From positions 186,001-250,000 of the forward strand of contig NZ_MPZV01000003.1 of NCBI RefSeq assembly GCF_002020355.1: a stretch of DNA of 64,000 bases, read 5' to 3'. A program made the position numbers and the translations under genes. This document shows, piece by piece, positions 44,174 to 59,409 of the stretch; positions within the stretch are counted from its first letter, which is position 1; every line of letters starts with the position of its first letter. Origin of the DNA: Thioclava sediminum (GTDB lineage: Bacteria > Pseudomonadota > Alphaproteobacteria > Rhodobacterales > Rhodobacteraceae). The notes under the pieces are model-generated. The model was not told the DNA's origin. It saw only the letters and a list, made by a program, of their open reading frames with translations, and made no database searches.

Positions 44174-45591
44174 ATGAAACGCGTGCTCTCGGTTGCGTCA
44201 GAAGCGGTTCCGCTGATCAAGACGGGCGGTCTGGCCGATGTGGCTGGAGCATTGCCCGCCGCCCTCAAAGGGCAGGGCTGGGAGATGCGGGTGATGATCC
44301 CGGCCTATCGCGGGATTCTGAAAAAGCTGAAATCACCGAAACCGGTATGGGAAAGCGAGAGCCTCTATGGCGGCCCGGCGCGGCTGGTGCTGGGCAAGGC
44401 GGGCGGCATCGAGGTTCTGGCGCTGCAGGCCGACCATCTGTTCGACCGGGACGGGGGCCCGTATTCGCAAGACGGGCGCGACTATCCCGACAACGCGGAA
44501 CGCTTCGCAGCGCTCAGCTTCGTCGCCGCCGAGATCGCGCGCGAGGGCGCCGGCAAATGGCAGCCCGATCTGGTGCATTGCCACGATTGGCAGACCGGGC
44601 TCGTGCCGTGGTATCTGCGCGGCACCGGCATCCCGACCGTGATGACCATCCACAACATCGCGTTTCAGGGCCGGTTCGGTCGCGACAAGCTGGCGGCGCT
44701 CGGCCTGCAGAGCTGGGATTTTTCCCGTGAGGGTGTGGAATTCTGGGGCGATATCTCGACGCTGAAAGCCGGGCTGGTCGCGGCGAGCGCGATCACCACG
44801 GTCAGCCCGCGCTATGCAGACGAGTTGATGCGGGGCGAGTTCGGCATGGGGCTGGAAGGTGTCATTCAGGCGCGCGCGGGCGATCTGCACGGTATTCTCA
44901 ACGGCATCGATCTGGATGTCTGGAACCCCGAGACCGATCCGGAAGTAACGTCTTTCTCTGCGGCGAAACCTGGCGGAAAATCGAAGAACCGCAAAGCCTT
45001 GGAGGCCGAATTTGATCTCGATGTGCCGGGCCCGCTGGCGATCCTGATCTCGCGCCTGACGCCGCAGAAGGGGATCGATTTGCTCGCTCCGGCGCTTGGG
45101 CCCTATCTCGAGTCGGGCGGCGGTCTTGCGGTGCTGGGATCGGGCGACGGCTGGGCGGAAGATGCGATGCGGGACCTTGCCGCGCGTCACCCCGGCCGGG
45201 TCGGCGTGAAGATCGGCTATGACGAGGCGCTGAGCCATCGGATGTATGCGGGCGGCGACGCGGTGCTGGTGCCGTCGCGCTTCGAGCCTTGCGGGCTGAC
45301 CCAGCTCTACGGACTGCGCTATGGGTGCCTGCCGGTGGTCTCCGCTGTCGGTGGTCTCGCCGATACGGTGGTGGGCGCGACGCCCGCAACCGAGGCCGCA
45401 GGCGCATCGACCGGGATCGTCTTCCATCCCGTCGACGATCTCGCGTTGCGGCAGGCGCTGATGAAGCTGATTGCGCTCTATGCCGATCGCAAGGGCTGGG
45501 CCGCGATGCAGCGCCGGGCAATGAAGACCGATTGGGGCTGGGACGGATCGGCCGCACGCTACGCCGCGCTTTATGATGCGCTTCTCGCGCG

Positions 45592-45595
<4 letters not shown>
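44174..45595 (+). CDS. glgA: Glycogen synthase (ADP-glucose dependent, GT5)
   Basis: Transfers glucose from ADP-glucose to the growing α-1,4-glucan. The 473-residue protein has the N-terminal ADP-glucose motif KTGGLADVAGALPAAL (Lys16 region), VHCHDWQTGLVPWYL, a middle ISRLTPQKGIDLL and the C-terminal substrate-binding PSRFEPCGLTQLYGLRYG. It is the usual length for bacterial GlgA. The intergenic repeat separates it from glgC; its TGA overlaps the ATG of glgX (ATGA), so glgX translation is coupled. Confidence 0.97.
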
Positions 45596-49232
<3,637 letters not shown>

Positions 49233-49268
49233 TCCCATCTGGCGGCAAATCCAGCCGAAAAACAAAGT

Positions 49269-49295
49269 CGGGGGGCTGAAATCGCCCCCCGTTTT
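49269..49295 (+). terminator. Rho-independent terminator of the glg operon
   Basis: An 8-bp stem, CGGGGGGC (49269-49276) with GCCCCCCG (49284-49291), 7-nt loop TGAAATC, followed by TTTTC. It begins 37 bp after the pgm stop. The AT-rich stretch 49296-49355 between it and the quinone-oxidoreductase stop holds nothing recognised. Confidence 0.85.
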
Positions 49296-49355
49296 CATAC
49301 CACATTAATACCGATAATCTGTATTATGTAAATTATAAGTGCGATTTGACGCCCA

Positions 49356-50327
49356 TTATGGTGTCAAAACCGTGCTCCCGACCGTTTTCCGGCCCTCCAG
49401 CGCCTCATGGGCTGCAGCGACATCCTCCAGAGAAAAGCTCTGCGGCACGTCGATCTTGATCTCGCCTTTCCCAATCATCTCAAAGAGTTCTGCGGCGGAG
49501 TTACGCAGCCAGCCCGGCTGATCCGTGTGCTGGAACAAGGTCGGACGCGTCAGGAACAGCGAGTTGCGCGCCAGATCACCGATCTTGAACTGATCCGCCG
49601 GTCCGGAGCTCTGTCCGAAGCACACCAGCGTGCCGAACCGCTTGAGCACATCGAGCGACGTCATCACCGTATCCGCGCCGACCGAGTCATAAACCGCGGC
49701 GACGCCCGCGCCATCGGTGAGCCGTTTGACCTCCGCGCCGAAATCCTCGGACCGGTAATCGATCACCGCGTCATAGCCGTGCTCGAGCGCCCGCGCGCAT
49801 TTCTCAGGCCCGCCAGCCGTGCCGATCGCGCGCACGCCCTTGGCCTTCAGCCATTGTCCCGCGATCGAGCCGACGCCACCGGCCGCCGCATGGAAAAGCA
49901 CGGTGTCGCCAGACTTTACGGGATATGAGTGATGGATCAGGTAATGCACGGTCAGACCTTTGAGCATCACCGCCGCCGCGACCTCATCGGAAATATCGTC
50001 CGGGATCGGCACAACGTTTTTCGCGGCCATCACCCGGTGGCTGGCATAAGCGCCGTTGGGCTGCGTATAGGCCACGCGCTGTCCGACCTGCAGATCGACG
50101 CCATCGCCGACCGCCTCGATTACACCCGCCGCTTCGCCACCGGTGATCAGATCGCTCTCGACGGGCCACGGATAGAGCCCCGTTCGGAAGTAAACATCGA
50201 TGAAATTCAATCCGATAGCGGTATGTCTTAAAGTGACTTCGCCCGGACCCGGCTTGGGGACCTCGATTTCGATCTTGTGGAACTGGTCGCGCCCGCCGGG
50301 GCGCGAGATTGCCATCGCATAAGCCAT
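49356..50327 (-). CDS. qor: NADPH:quinone oxidoreductase (zinc-less MDR, QOR type)
   Basis: A 323-residue medium-chain dehydrogenase/reductase without the structural zinc cysteines. It has IGLNFIDVYFRTGLYPWP, the QOR motif GVGSIAGQW preceded by HAAAGG, and DYRSEDFGAEVKRLTDG. It reduces quinones with NADPH by one or two electrons. Start at ATG 50327 (MAYAMAI) with GGGAGGATAAC ahead; the frame continues 17 codons into the cbbR end, which is unlikely to be coding. It lies downstream of cbbR on the same strand, with the start 48 bp before the cbbR stop, so it may be co-transcribed with the regulator. Confidence 0.9.
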   Translation of the reverse strand: MAYAMAISRPGGRDQFHKIEIEVPKPGPGEVTLRHTAIGLNFIDVYFRTGLYPWPVESDLITGGEAAGVIEAVGDGVDLQVGQRVAYTQPNGAYASHRVMAAKNVVPIPDDISDEVAAAVMLKGLTVHYLIHHSYPVKSGDTVLFHAAAGGVGSIAGQWLKAKGVRAIGTAGGPEKCARALEHGYDAVIDYRSEDFGAEVKRLTDGAGVAAVYDSVGADTVMTSLDVLKRFGTLVCFGQSSGPADQFKIGDLARNSLFLTRPTLFQHTDQPGWLRNSAAELFEMIGKGEIKIDVPQSFSLEDVAAAHEALEGRKTVGSTVLTP

Positions 50328-50374
50328 GTTATCCTCCCTGTTGCCGCGCAAAGGTACTGCGCGCGGCCCCGGCG

Positions 50375-51304
50375 TCAATCCGGGATCGGATGCGGCAGGA
50401 AAGCGCCGTTCATCTCGACGATCTCATCCCAGACGCGCAGCGCCAGTTCGCGCGGGCGTTCGCTCTCGCGGCGCACGAGGAACCAGTGGCGCATCAGCGG
50501 CAACCCCGGCGCCGGGATCAGCGCCAGGCGTCCTGTCTCCAGCTCGTCCGTCACCGTGTGCAGGCTGAGAAACGCGATGCCGAGACCCGCCATCACCGCC
50601 TGCTTGATCGTCTCGTTGCTGTCCATCTCCAGCGTGTCGTAGAGCCGCCCGTCGCCGACCCGGTCGAGCCAGCGCGACATCAGGATGCGCGTCCCCGACC
50701 CTTCCTCGCGCGAGATGAAGGTCTCGCCGAAAAGCTGCTCCAGATCGTCGGCCTTGGAAATCAGCGGATGGTCCAGCGGCGCGACCAGCGCGTGCGGATG
50801 CTGGCCGATCGGTTCGGCCACGACGGGCGGATGGCGCGGCGGACGACCCATCACGGCGATGTCGAAACTGCCGCGCTCGATTCCCTCGATAATGGCCGAA
50901 CGGTTGCCCACGCGCAGCGCGACCTCGATCTCGGGATGGGCGTCTTGCAGCATCTTCACCAGCCGCGGCGCGAAATATTTCCCGGTCGAGACGACGCCCA
51001 GCGTAATCCGACCCACCTGCCCGCGCGCGATGGCGCTCAGCGTCGCCTCGGCCTGCGACAAGTTGTCCTCGATCCGCAGCGCGGTTTCGCGCAACGCCTT
51101 GCCGGCCTCGGTCAGCTCGGATCCCGCACCGTCGACGGCGCGCTGGATCAACTTCATCCCGACCGCATCTTCCAAACCCCGAATTTGCGTATGAATTGCG
51201 GGAGTTGTGAGGTTCAGGCTTTCCCCGGCTGCCGTCAGAGACCCACCCCGCGCCACCGCATCAAGCGCACGCAATTGCTTCAGCGTTACAGCGTTCATCC
51301 GCAT
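50375..51304 (-). CDS. cbbR: LysR-type transcriptional regulator CbbR
   Basis: A 309-residue LysR-type activator. The N-terminal winged HTH (residues about 5-65) is LKQLRALDAVARGGSLTAAG; the C-terminal about 220 residues form the effector domain (GVVSTGKYFAPRLVKML, FISREEGSGTR, SNETIKQAVMAGLGIAFLS) characteristic of CbbR proteins, which sense Calvin-cycle or redox metabolites such as RuBP, NADPH or ATP. It is divergent from cbbF with 107 bp between, the classical CbbR-regulated arrangement. Two in-frame starts, ATG 51304 and 51298, are equally possible. Confidence 0.93.
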   Translation of the reverse strand: MRMNAVTLKQLRALDAVARGGSLTAAGESLNLTTPAIHTQIRGLEDAVGMKLIQRAVDGAGSELTEAGKALRETALRIEDNLSQAEATLSAIARGQVGRITLGVVSTGKYFAPRLVKMLQDAHPEIEVALRVGNRSAIIEGIERGSFDIAVMGRPPRHPPVVAEPIGQHPHALVAPLDHPLISKADDLEQLFGETFISREEGSGTRILMSRWLDRVGDGRLYDTLEMDSNETIKQAVMAGLGIAFLSLHTVTDELETGRLALIPAPGLPLMRHWFLVRRESERPRELALRVWDEIVEMNGAFLPHPIPD

Positions 51305-51335
51305 CGAGTTTCAAATTCCATTAACGCATATTCCC

Positions 51336-51354
51336 TTTATTTAAATTTCATAAA
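51336..51354. promoter_or_regulatory. Candidate CbbR-binding inverted repeat in the cbbR-cbbF intergenic region
   Basis: TTTAT (51336-51340), 9 bases, ATAAA (51350-51354) form a perfect inverted repeat in the AT-rich centre of the 107-bp divergent region 51305-51411. LysR regulators bind such interrupted palindromes and the position is where a CbbR recognition site is expected. The rest of the gap is AT-rich near cbbR and ends with the GGAGGAG ribosome-binding site of cbbF. I cannot place a confident -10. Confidence 0.45.
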
Positions 51355-51411
51355 AATTCGATCCGGGCAATGGTCTGGCTCACAAGAACATCGACTTTGG
51401 AGGAGAAGAAG

Positions 51412-52407
51412 ATGTCCGTGAGTTTCGACGGCCTCGGTATTTCTGCCGATCTTGCCGACACCATGACCCGCCTGACCAGCGTCGGCGCCCAGCTTGCCCG
51501 CATGATTGCGCGCAACGGGCTTGAGGGAAATCTGGCTGAGGCCGCAGGCACCAACGCCGGTGGCGACGGTCAGAAAGCGCTCGACGTGATCGCGGATGAG
51601 GCCTTCATGGATGCGCTGCGTGGTGGTGCGGTCCGCCATTACGCCTCGGAAGAACAAGACGAGGTGGTCGATTTCGGCGAGGGCACGCTCGCGCTTGCCA
51701 TCGATCCGCTCGACGGATCTTCCAATATCGACGTGAATGTCTCGATCGGCACGATCTTCTCGATCTTTGAGGCCGCCGACGACATGGATGCCAGCTTCCT
51801 GCGCCCGGCCAATGAGCAGATCGCAGGCGGCTACATCATCTTCGGGCCGCAGACCGCGCTGGTCGTGACCTTCGGCAAGGGTGTGCAGCAATGGGTTCTC
51901 GAGCCCGGCAGCGATATTTGGCGCCGCGTGGCCGATCCGAAGCCCCTGCCCTCCGAGACCTCGGAATACGCGATCAACGCGTCAAACTATCGCCACTGGC
52001 CGCAGCCGATCCGCGCCTTCATCGACGATCTCGTCGCCGGTGCCGAAGGTCCGCGCGGGCGCAATTTCAACATGCGCTGGATCGCCTCGCTGGTGGCCGA
52101 AACCCATCGCATCATCTCGCGCGGCGGCGTGTTCCTCTATCCGGGCGACGACCGCGACGGCTACGAGCGCGGCCGTCTGCGCCACGTCTATGAATGCGCA
52201 CCGATCGCGATGCTGATCGAGCAGCTCGGCGGCGAGGCCACCGACGGCGCCGATCCCATCATGTCTGCGACGCCCGACCGGCTGCATGCCCGCACGCCCT
52301 TCGTCTTCGGCTCGGCCAGCAAGGTCGCCCGCGTCGCCGCCTATCACGACTTGCCGCAGGATGAAGCCCACGCGCTCTTCAACACCCGCGGCCTCTTCCG
52401 GAGCTGA
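51412..52407 (+). CDS. cbbF: Fructose-1,6-bisphosphatase (class I), Calvin cycle
   Basis: Dephosphorylates fructose-1,6-bisphosphate (often also sedoheptulose-1,7-bisphosphate) in the CBB cycle. The 331-residue class I FBPase has metal/phosphate motifs [31 protein letters not shown] and the substrate loop [20 protein letters not shown]. The frame opens at 51370 but the start is ATG 51412 ([10 protein letters not shown]) directly after GGAGGAGAAGAA. First gene of the cbb operon; the phosphoribulokinase gene starts 3 bp after its stop. Confidence 0.96.
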   Translation: MSVSFDGLGISADLADTMTRLTSVGAQLARMIARNGLEGNLAEAAGTNAGGDGQKALDVIADEAFMDALRGGAVRHYASEEQDEVVDFGEGTLALAIDPLDGSSNIDVNVSIGTIFSIFEAADDMDASFLRPANEQIAGGYIIFGPQTALVVTFGKGVQQWVLEPGSDIWRRVADPKPLPSETSEYAINASNYRHWPQPIRAFIDDLVAGAEGPRGRNFNMRWIASLVAETHRIISRGGVFLYPGDDRDGYERGRLRHVYECAPIAMLIEQLGGEATDGADPIMSATPDRLHARTPFVFGSASKVARVAAYHDLPQDEAHALFNTRGLFRS

Positions 52408-52410
52408 TAC

Positions 52411-53283
52411 ATGTCCAAGAAACACCCCATCATTTCCGTCGTCGGTTCTTCCGGTGCAGGCACCTCGACGGTGAAATCGACCTTCGATCAGATCTTCCGG
52501 CGCGAAGGGATTTCCGCGGTCTCGATCGAGGGGGACGCCTTCCACCGCTACAACCGCGCTGACATGAAGGAAGAGCTGCAAAAGCGCTATGACGCGGGCG
52601 ATCAAGGCTTTTCCCACTTCTCCTATGAAGCCAATGAACTCAAGGAGTTGGAGCGCGTCTTTCGCGAATATGGCGAGACCGGCAAGGGCAAGACCCGCCA
52701 TTACGTCCATGACGACGCCGAGGCCGAGAAATGGGGCACGCCGCCCGGCCACTTCACCGAGTGGAGCGATTTCGAGGACGAGTCCGACCTGCTTTTCTAC
52801 GAAGGCCTGCACGGCTGCGTGGTCAATGACGAGGTGAACCTCTCGGCGCTGGCCGACCTGAAGATCGGCGTCGTGCCGGTGATCAACCTTGAATGGATTC
52901 AGAAAATCCATCGCGACCGCGCCTCGCGGGGCTACACGACGGAAGCGGTCACCGACGTGATCCTGCGCCGCATGCATTCCTATGTGAACTGCATCACCCC
53001 GCAATTCACCGAGACGGATATCAACTTCCAGCGCGTGCCGGTCGTCGACACCTCGAACCCGTTCGTGGCCCGCTGGATCCCGACGGCGGATGAGAGCCTC
53101 GTTGTGATCCGCTTCAAGAACCCGCGCGGCATCGATTTCCCCTATCTCACCTCGATGATCAACGGCTCCTGGATGAGCCGCGCCAACTCGATCGTCATTC
53201 CCGGCAACCGTCAGGATCTGGCCATGCAGCTGATCCTCACCCCCCTCATCGAGCGCATCGTGCGTGAATCGAAGCGGGCTTGA
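52411..53283 (+). CDS. cbbP: Phosphoribulokinase
   Basis: Phosphorylates ribulose-5-phosphate to RuBP, a reaction unique to the CBB cycle. The 290-residue protein is the proteobacterial octameric type (about 32 kDa). It has the P-loop [14 protein letters not shown] (residues about 8-21), the substrate-binding [12 protein letters not shown], the [14 protein letters not shown] catalytic region and [19 protein letters not shown]. Spaced 3 bp from cbbF and followed after about 17 bp by cbbT, so cotranscribed. Confidence 0.97.
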   Translation: MSKKHPIISVVGSSGAGTSTVKSTFDQIFRREGISAVSIEGDAFHRYNRADMKEELQKRYDAGDQGFSHFSYEANELKELERVFREYGETGKGKTRHYVHDDAEAEKWGTPPGHFTEWSDFEDESDLLFYEGLHGCVVNDEVNLSALADLKIGVVPVINLEWIQKIHRDRASRGYTTEAVTDVILRRMHSYVNCITPQFTETDINFQRVPVVDTSNPFVARWIPTADESLVVIRFKNPRGIDFPYLTSMINGSWMSRANSIVIPGNRQDLAMQLILTPLIERIVRESKRA

Positions 53284-53300
53284 GAAGGATGAACAAGGTG

Positions 53301-55274
53301 ATGAAAGACATTCAAATCACTCAAGAAACGCGCATGGCGAATGCGATCCGTGCGCTTGCGATGGATGCGGTGCAAAAGGCCAATTCGGGCCATCCCGGGA
53401 TGCCCATGGGCATGGCCGATGTGGCGACCGTTCTGTTCAACCGCTTCATCAATATCGATCCCACCGCGCCGAAATGGCCCGACCGCGATCGCTTTGTTCT
53501 GTCGGCGGGCCATGGCTCGATGCTGATCTACGCGATCAACCATCTGCTGGGCTATGAAGACATGGGCATGGACCAAATCAAGGCGTTCCGCCAGCTAGGT
53601 TCGCGCACCGCAGGCCACCCGGAATACGGCCATGCCGAGGGGATCGAAGTGACCACCGGGCCGCTCGGTCAGGGCATCGCCACCGCCGTGGGCATGGCGA
53701 TTGCCGAGAAGATGAAGAACGCGCGCTATGGCGCTGATCTGGTAGATCATTTCACCTATGTCATCGCGGGCGACGGCTGCCTGATGGAAGGGATCAGCCA
53801 CGAGGCGATCGACCTCGCGGGGCATCTTGGGCTCGGCAAGCTGATCGTGATGTGGGACGACAATTCGATCACCATCGACGGCGACACGGATCTGTCCACC
53901 TCGATGGACCAGAAGGCGCGTTTCGCGGCGGCTGGCTGGCATGTCCTCGAATGCGACGGCCATACGCCGACCGAGATCGCCGATGCGATCGAGGCCGCGC
54001 GTCAGGATCCGCGCCCCTCGATGATCGCCTGCCGCACCATCATCGGCTTCGGCGCACCGAACAAGCAAGGCGGTCACGATGTCCACGGCGCACCGCTGGG
54101 CGACGCGGAAATCGCCGCCGCGCGCAAGCAGCTGCATTGGGATCACCCGCCCTTCGAAATCCCTGCGGCGATCTACGACGAATGGGGCCGGATCGCGTCG
54201 CGAGGCGCGCGGGCGCGGGCGGAGTGGGAACAGCGGTTGAACACCGCAACCGCCCGCGCCGAATTCCTCGCTGCCGAAGAGGCCGACACCAGCCCTCTGA
54301 CCGCCGCGATCGCCGCCTACAAACGCAAGCTGTCGGAGGACAAGCCCAAGGTCGCGACCCGCAAGGCGAGCCAGATGGCGCTGGAAGTGGTCAACGCCAC
54401 CCTGCCCTTCACCGTTGGCGGCTCGGCCGATCTGACCGGCTCGAACCTGACGAAATCCTCGGGCATGAAATCGATCACGCCGACGGATTTCACCGGCGAT
54501 TACATCCATTACGGCATTCGCGAGCACGGCATGGCCGCCGCGATGAACGGGATCGTGCTGCATGGCGGGCTGCGGCCCTATGGCGGCACCTTCATGGCCT
54601 TCGCCGATTACTGCCGCCCCGCAATTCGTTTGTCGGCGCTGATGGGCGTGCCGACCTGCTATGTCATGACCCATGACTCGATCGGCCTCGGCGAGGACGG
54701 TCCCACCCATCAGCCGGTAGAGCATTTGGCCTCGCTCCGAGCCATTCCAAACTTGCTCATCCTCCGGCCGGCTGATGCGGTGGAGACCGCCGAGGCCTGG
54801 GAAATCGCCATGACCTCGACGGCCACGCCGACGATGATCGTGGCCTCGCGTCAGGGTCTGCCGACGGTTCGCACCGAACACACGGACGAGAACCTCACCG
54901 CCCGCGGCGCTTATCTGCTCCGGGCACCGGAAGCCCGCGACGTGACGCTGATCGCCACCGGGTCCGAGGTCGAGATCGCGATGGCGGCGGCCGACCAGTT
55001 GGCCGAGCAAGGGATCAAGGCGGCGGTCGTCTCCGCGCCGTGTTTCGAACTCTTCGAAAAACAGAATGCGGCGTATCGCGCCGAGGTTCTGGGCGATGCC
55101 CCGCGCGTCGGCTGCGAAGCGGCGATCCGTCAGGGCTGGGATCTCTTCCTGCGCCCCGAGGACCGCTTCGTGGGCATGACCGGTTTCGGGGCCTCGGCCC
55201 CTGCCCCGGCGCTCTACAAACACTTCAACATCACGTCCGAAGCGATTGTTTCGGATGCAAAAGAACTGATCTGA
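53301..55274 (+). CDS. cbbT: Transketolase
   Basis: A thiamine-diphosphate enzyme rearranging sugar phosphates for RuBP regeneration. The 657-residue protein has the ThDP/Mg motif [18 protein letters not shown] followed by [11 protein letters not shown], the catalytic-His region SGHPGMPMG, the DGHT loop, and the C-terminal domain VAPCFELF-like [13 protein letters not shown]. Possible starts are TTG 53280 (overlapping the cbbP stop), ATG 53289 and ATG 53301. I choose 53301 ([20 protein letters not shown]) because it fits rhodobacterial transketolases and 53289 would have its AGAAGG site too close. cbbG follows after 13 bp. Confidence 0.95.
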   Translation: MKDIQITQETRMANAIRALAMDAVQKANSGHPGMPMGMADVATVLFNRFINIDPTAPKWPDRDRFVLSAGHGSMLIYAINHLLGYEDMGMDQIKAFRQLGSRTAGHPEYGHAEGIEVTTGPLGQGIATAVGMAIAEKMKNARYGADLVDHFTYVIAGDGCLMEGISHEAIDLAGHLGLGKLIVMWDDNSITIDGDTDLSTSMDQKARFAAAGWHVLECDGHTPTEIADAIEAARQDPRPSMIACRTIIGFGAPNKQGGHDVHGAPLGDAEIAAARKQLHWDHPPFEIPAAIYDEWGRIASRGARARAEWEQRLNTATARAEFLAAEEADTSPLTAAIAAYKRKLSEDKPKVATRKASQMALEVVNATLPFTVGGSADLTGSNLTKSSGMKSITPTDFTGDYIHYGIREHGMAAAMNGIVLHGGLRPYGGTFMAFADYCRPAIRLSALMGVPTCYVMTHDSIGLGEDGPTHQPVEHLASLRAIPNLLILRPADAVETAEAWEIAMTSTATPTMIVASRQGLPTVRTEHTDENLTARGAYLLRAPEARDVTLIATGSEVEIAMAAADQLAEQGIKAAVVSAPCFELFEKQNAAYRAEVLGDAPRVGCEAAIRQGWDLFLRPEDRFVGMTGFGASAPAPALYKHFNITSEAIVSDAKELI

Positions 55275-55287
55275 GGGACTAACGAGA

Positions 55288-56289
<1,002 letters not shown>

Positions 56290-56333
56290 CCGCGGTTCGA
56301 ACCGTTTGGCCCACAACGTAAGGAACACCTGAT

Positions 56334-57413
56334 ATGGCATTGATTACGCTCAGACAACTGCTCGATCACGCCGCGGAATACGGCTACGGCGTGCCGGCGT
56401 TCAACATCAACAACATGGAACAGGGTATCGCCATCATGAAGGCGGCGGCGAAATGCGACGCCCCCGTCATCATGCAGGCCTCGCGCGGCGCGCGGAGTTA
56501 TGCCGGCGACATCATGCTGCGCCACATGATCCAGGCGCTGTCGGAGATGTATCCCGATATCCCGCTGTGCATGCATCAGGACCACGGCAATAACGAGGCC
56601 ACCTGCCTCACCGCGATCCGCCACGGCTTCACCTCCGTCATGATGGACGGTTCGCTGAAGGAAGACATGAAGACCCCCGCCGATTGGGACTACAATGTCG
56701 CGATCACCAAGCGCGTGGCCGACATGGCCCATTGGGTCGGCGCTTCGGTCGAGGGCGAGCTGGGCGTGCTCGGCAATCTCGAGACCGGCGAAGCGGCGGA
56801 GGAAGACGGCTCGGGCGCGGTTGGCAAGCTCAGCCATGACCAGCTGCTGACCGATCCCGACGAGGCGCTCGATTTCGTCAAGCTGACCAAGGTCGACGCG
56901 CTGGCGATCGCCTGCGGCACCAGCCACGGCGCCTACAAGTTCTCGCGCAAGCCCACGGGCGACATCCTCGCGATCAGCCAGATCGAGAAGATCCACGCAA
57001 AGATCCCGAATGTGCATCTCGTGATGCACGGCTCGTCGAGCGTGCCGCAATATCTGCAGGATCTGATCAACGAGTCCGGCGGCGAGATGCCCCAGACCTA
57101 CGGCGTCCCGGTCGAAGAGATCGAGCGCGGCATCAAGTCGGGCGTGCGCAAGGTGAATATCGACACCGACAACCGCATGGCGCTGACGGCTCAGTTCCGC
57201 AAGGTCGCCCAAGACAAGCCGACCGAATTCGACCCGCGCAAATTCATGATCCCCGCGATGGAAGAGATGGAGAAGCTCTGCCTCGACCGCTTCCAGCGCT
57301 TCGGCACCGCCGGGAATGCCAGCAAGATCAAGGTGATCGACCTCGACGACATGGCCAAGCGCTATGCCGACGGATCGCTCGATCCGGTGATTTCGGCTGC
57401 AAAAGCCGCCTGA
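56334..57413 (+). CDS. cbbA: Class II fructose-bisphosphate aldolase, Calvin-cycle subtype
   Basis: A zinc-dependent aldolase condensing triose phosphates to fructose-1,6-bisphosphate and DHAP with erythrose-4-P to sedoheptulose-1,7-bisphosphate. The 359-residue protein shows the zinc-binding [12 protein letters not shown] region, [28 protein letters not shown] (typical long loop of the Calvin-cycle subtype), [10 protein letters not shown] and [12 protein letters not shown], with [15 protein letters not shown] for phosphate binding. It begins 44 bp after cbbG and is followed after 71 bp by cbbL. Confidence 0.96.
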   Translation: MALITLRQLLDHAAEYGYGVPAFNINNMEQGIAIMKAAAKCDAPVIMQASRGARSYAGDIMLRHMIQALSEMYPDIPLCMHQDHGNNEATCLTAIRHGFTSVMMDGSLKEDMKTPADWDYNVAITKRVADMAHWVGASVEGELGVLGNLETGEAAEEDGSGAVGKLSHDQLLTDPDEALDFVKLTKVDALAIACGTSHGAYKFSRKPTGDILAISQIEKIHAKIPNVHLVMHGSSSVPQYLQDLINESGGEMPQTYGVPVEEIERGIKSGVRKVNIDTDNRMALTAQFRKVAQDKPTEFDPRKFMIPAMEEMEKLCLDRFQRFGTAGNASKIKVIDLDDMAKRYADGSLDPVISAAKAA

Positions 57414-57484
57414 CACACCCGCGATCCCGGCAGTCGAGCGCCCGGGGCCGCAGATATCGGATTTAGGGAGACAAGGAGACCCCG

Positions 57485-58918
57485 ATGAACCAGCATGCAA
57501 ATCCCGGTAAATACAGCGCCGGCGTCAAAGAGTACCGTGAAACCTACTGGGAGCCGAACTACACCCCCAAAGACAGCGACGTGCTCGCCGTCTTCAAGAT
57601 CACGCCGCAGGCGGGTGTTCCGCGTGAGGAAGCCGCAGCCGCCGTCGCCGCGGAATCCTCGACCGGCACCTGGACCACCGTCTGGACCGATCTGCTGACC
57701 GATCTCGACTACTACAAGGGTCGCGCCTATGCGATCGAGGACGTGCCGGGCGACGACGAGAGCTACTACGCTTTCATCGCCTACCCGATGGGCCTGTTCG
57801 AAGAGGGCTCGGTCGTCAACGTCTTCACCTCGCTCGTGGGCAACGTGTTCGGCTTCAAGGCCGTCCGTGCGCTCCGTCTGGAAGATGTGCGCTTCCCGCT
57901 GTGGTTCGTGACCACCTGCGACGGCCCGCCCCACGGCATTCAGGTCGAGCGCGACAAGCTCGACAAATACGGTCGCCCCTTCCTCGGCTGCACGATCAAG
58001 CCGAAGCTGGGTCTGTCCGCGAAGAACTACGGCCGCGCGGTCTATGAGGCGCTGCGGGGCGGTCTCGACTTCACCAAGGATGACGAGAACATCAACTCGC
58101 AGCCCTTCATGCGCTGGCGCGACCGTTTCGAGTTCTGTCAGGAAGCGATCGAGAAAGCCGAGCGCGAGACGGGCGAGCGCAAGGGCCACTACCTGAACGT
58201 CACCGCGCCGAACATCGAAGAGATGTACAAGCGCGCCGAGTTCGCCAAGGAGATCGGCTCGCCGATCATCATGTCGGACTACCTGACGATGGGCTGGGCC
58301 GCGCAAGCCTCGCTGAGCCGCTGGTGCCGCGACAACGGCATGCTGCTGCACGTGCACCGCGCGATGCATGGCGTGATCGACCGTCACCCCAAGCACGGCA
58401 TCAACTTCCGCGTTCTCGCGAAGATGCTGCGCCTTCTGGGCGGCGACCACCTGCACTCGGGCACCGTTGTCGGCAAGCTCGAAGGCGACCGCGAGGCGAC
58501 GCTGGGCTGGATCGACCTGATGCGCGACAAATACGTCAAGGAAGATCGCTCGCGCGGCATCTTCTTCGATCAGGACTGGGGTCAGATGCCGGGCGTGCTC
58601 CCGGTGGCTTCGGGCGGCATCCACGTCTGGCACATGCCCGCGCTGGTCAACATCTTCGGCGATGACAGCTGCCTTCAGTTCGGCGGCGGCACGCTGGGCC
58701 ACCCCTGGGGCAACGCAGCCGGTGCGGCCGCGAACCGCGTCGCGGTCGAGGCCTGCGTCAAGGCACGCAACGAGGGCCGCGATCTCGAGAAGGAGTCGAA
58801 AGACATCATGACCTCGGCCGCCAAGCACTCGCCCGAACTCAAGATCGCCATGGAGACGTGGAAAGAGATCAAGTTCGAGTTCGACACCGTGGACAAGCTG
58901 GACGTGGCGCACCGCTAA
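57485..58918 (+). CDS. cbbL: RuBisCO large subunit, form IA-type
   Basis: Carboxylates or oxygenates RuBP. The 477-residue protein shows K172 ([12 protein letters not shown]), the carbamylated K198 in [35 protein letters not shown], and loop-6 K331 in [12 protein letters not shown], then [18 protein letters not shown] and [18 protein letters not shown]. These point to a green-like form IA enzyme. The downstream cbbQ/cbbO genes, rather than cbbX, agree. GACAAGGAGACCCC precedes the ATG. The 71-bp gap after cbbA holds no clear promoter or hairpin. Confidence 0.97.
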   Translation: MNQHANPGKYSAGVKEYRETYWEPNYTPKDSDVLAVFKITPQAGVPREEAAAAVAAESSTGTWTTVWTDLLTDLDYYKGRAYAIEDVPGDDESYYAFIAYPMGLFEEGSVVNVFTSLVGNVFGFKAVRALRLEDVRFPLWFVTTCDGPPHGIQVERDKLDKYGRPFLGCTIKPKLGLSAKNYGRAVYEALRGGLDFTKDDENINSQPFMRWRDRFEFCQEAIEKAERETGERKGHYLNVTAPNIEEMYKRAEFAKEIGSPIIMSDYLTMGWAAQASLSRWCRDNGMLLHVHRAMHGVIDRHPKHGINFRVLAKMLRLLGGDHLHSGTVVGKLEGDREATLGWIDLMRDKYVKEDRSRGIFFDQDWGQMPGVLPVASGGIHVWHMPALVNIFGDDSCLQFGGGTLGHPWGNAAGAAANRVAVEACVKARNEGRDLEKESKDIMTSAAKHSPELKIAMETWKEIKFEFDTVDKLDVAHR

Positions 58919-58959
58919 GGCGCGCCCCTCCCACCAACGCCTGAGAAAGGACTGACACC

Positions 58960-59325
58960 ATGAGTGAAATGCAAGATTACGGCTCGCGTATTTCGGACCC
59001 GAACAGCCGCAAGATGGGCACCTTCTCCTATCTGCCCCAGCTCAACGACGACGAGCTGCGCAAGCAGGTGGAATACATCGTCTCGAAGGGCTGGAACCCG
59101 GCCATCGAGCATACCGAGCCCGAGAATATGCGCTCGAACTTCTGGTATATGTGGAAGCTGCCGATGTTCGGGGAAACCGATGTCGATGCGATCTTCCGCG
59201 AGATCGAGATGTGCAAGAAGGCGAACCCGGGCAACCATGTCCGCCTCGTGGGCTACGACAACTTCAAGCAGACGCAGGGCACCTCGATGGTCGTGCACCG
59301 CGCCGATATGTCGGCCTCTGCCTGA
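58960..59325 (+). CDS. cbbS: RuBisCO small subunit
   Basis: The 121-residue small subunit caps the L8 core of form I RuBisCO. It has [45 protein letters not shown] and [17 protein letters not shown], as in proteobacterial form IA small subunits. It starts 41 bp after cbbL with a GAGAAAGGA site. A strong hairpin follows before cbbQ. Confidence 0.96.
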   Translation: MSEMQDYGSRISDPNSRKMGTFSYLPQLNDDELRKQVEYIVSKGWNPAIEHTEPENMRSNFWYMWKLPMFGETDVDAIFREIEMCKKANPGNHVRLVGYDNFKQTQGTSMVVHRADMSASA

Positions 59326-59336
59326 TCTGACACGAG

Positions 59337-59377
59337 GGGCGGGCTGCCGATCGCGGCCGCCCGCCCTGCCCCATTTT
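59337..59377 (+). terminator. Intra-operon hairpin between cbbS and cbbQ
   Basis: GGGCGGGC (59337-59344) pairs perfectly with GCCCGCCC (59359-59366), with further pairing possible inside the 14-nt loop, followed by TGCCCCATTTTT with a five-T run at 59373-59377. It lies 12 bp after the cbbS stop. It resembles a partial terminator or 3' processing barrier that would raise cbbLS over cbbQO levels. Confidence 0.6.
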
Positions 59378-59409
59378 TCCGGATTTTCCAGCGCGACGGA
59401 GAGCCATCC

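Noticed and set aside
56293-56304. CGGTTCGAACCG, resembling a tRNA T-arm
   Set aside because: It is an isolated palindrome between cbbG and cbbA with no acceptor, D or anticodon arms around it.
57414-57484. Possible separate promoter for cbbLS
   Set aside because: Only 71 bp, GC-rich, without recognisable -35/-10 or CbbR-like repeat; cotranscription with cbbFPTGA is simpler.
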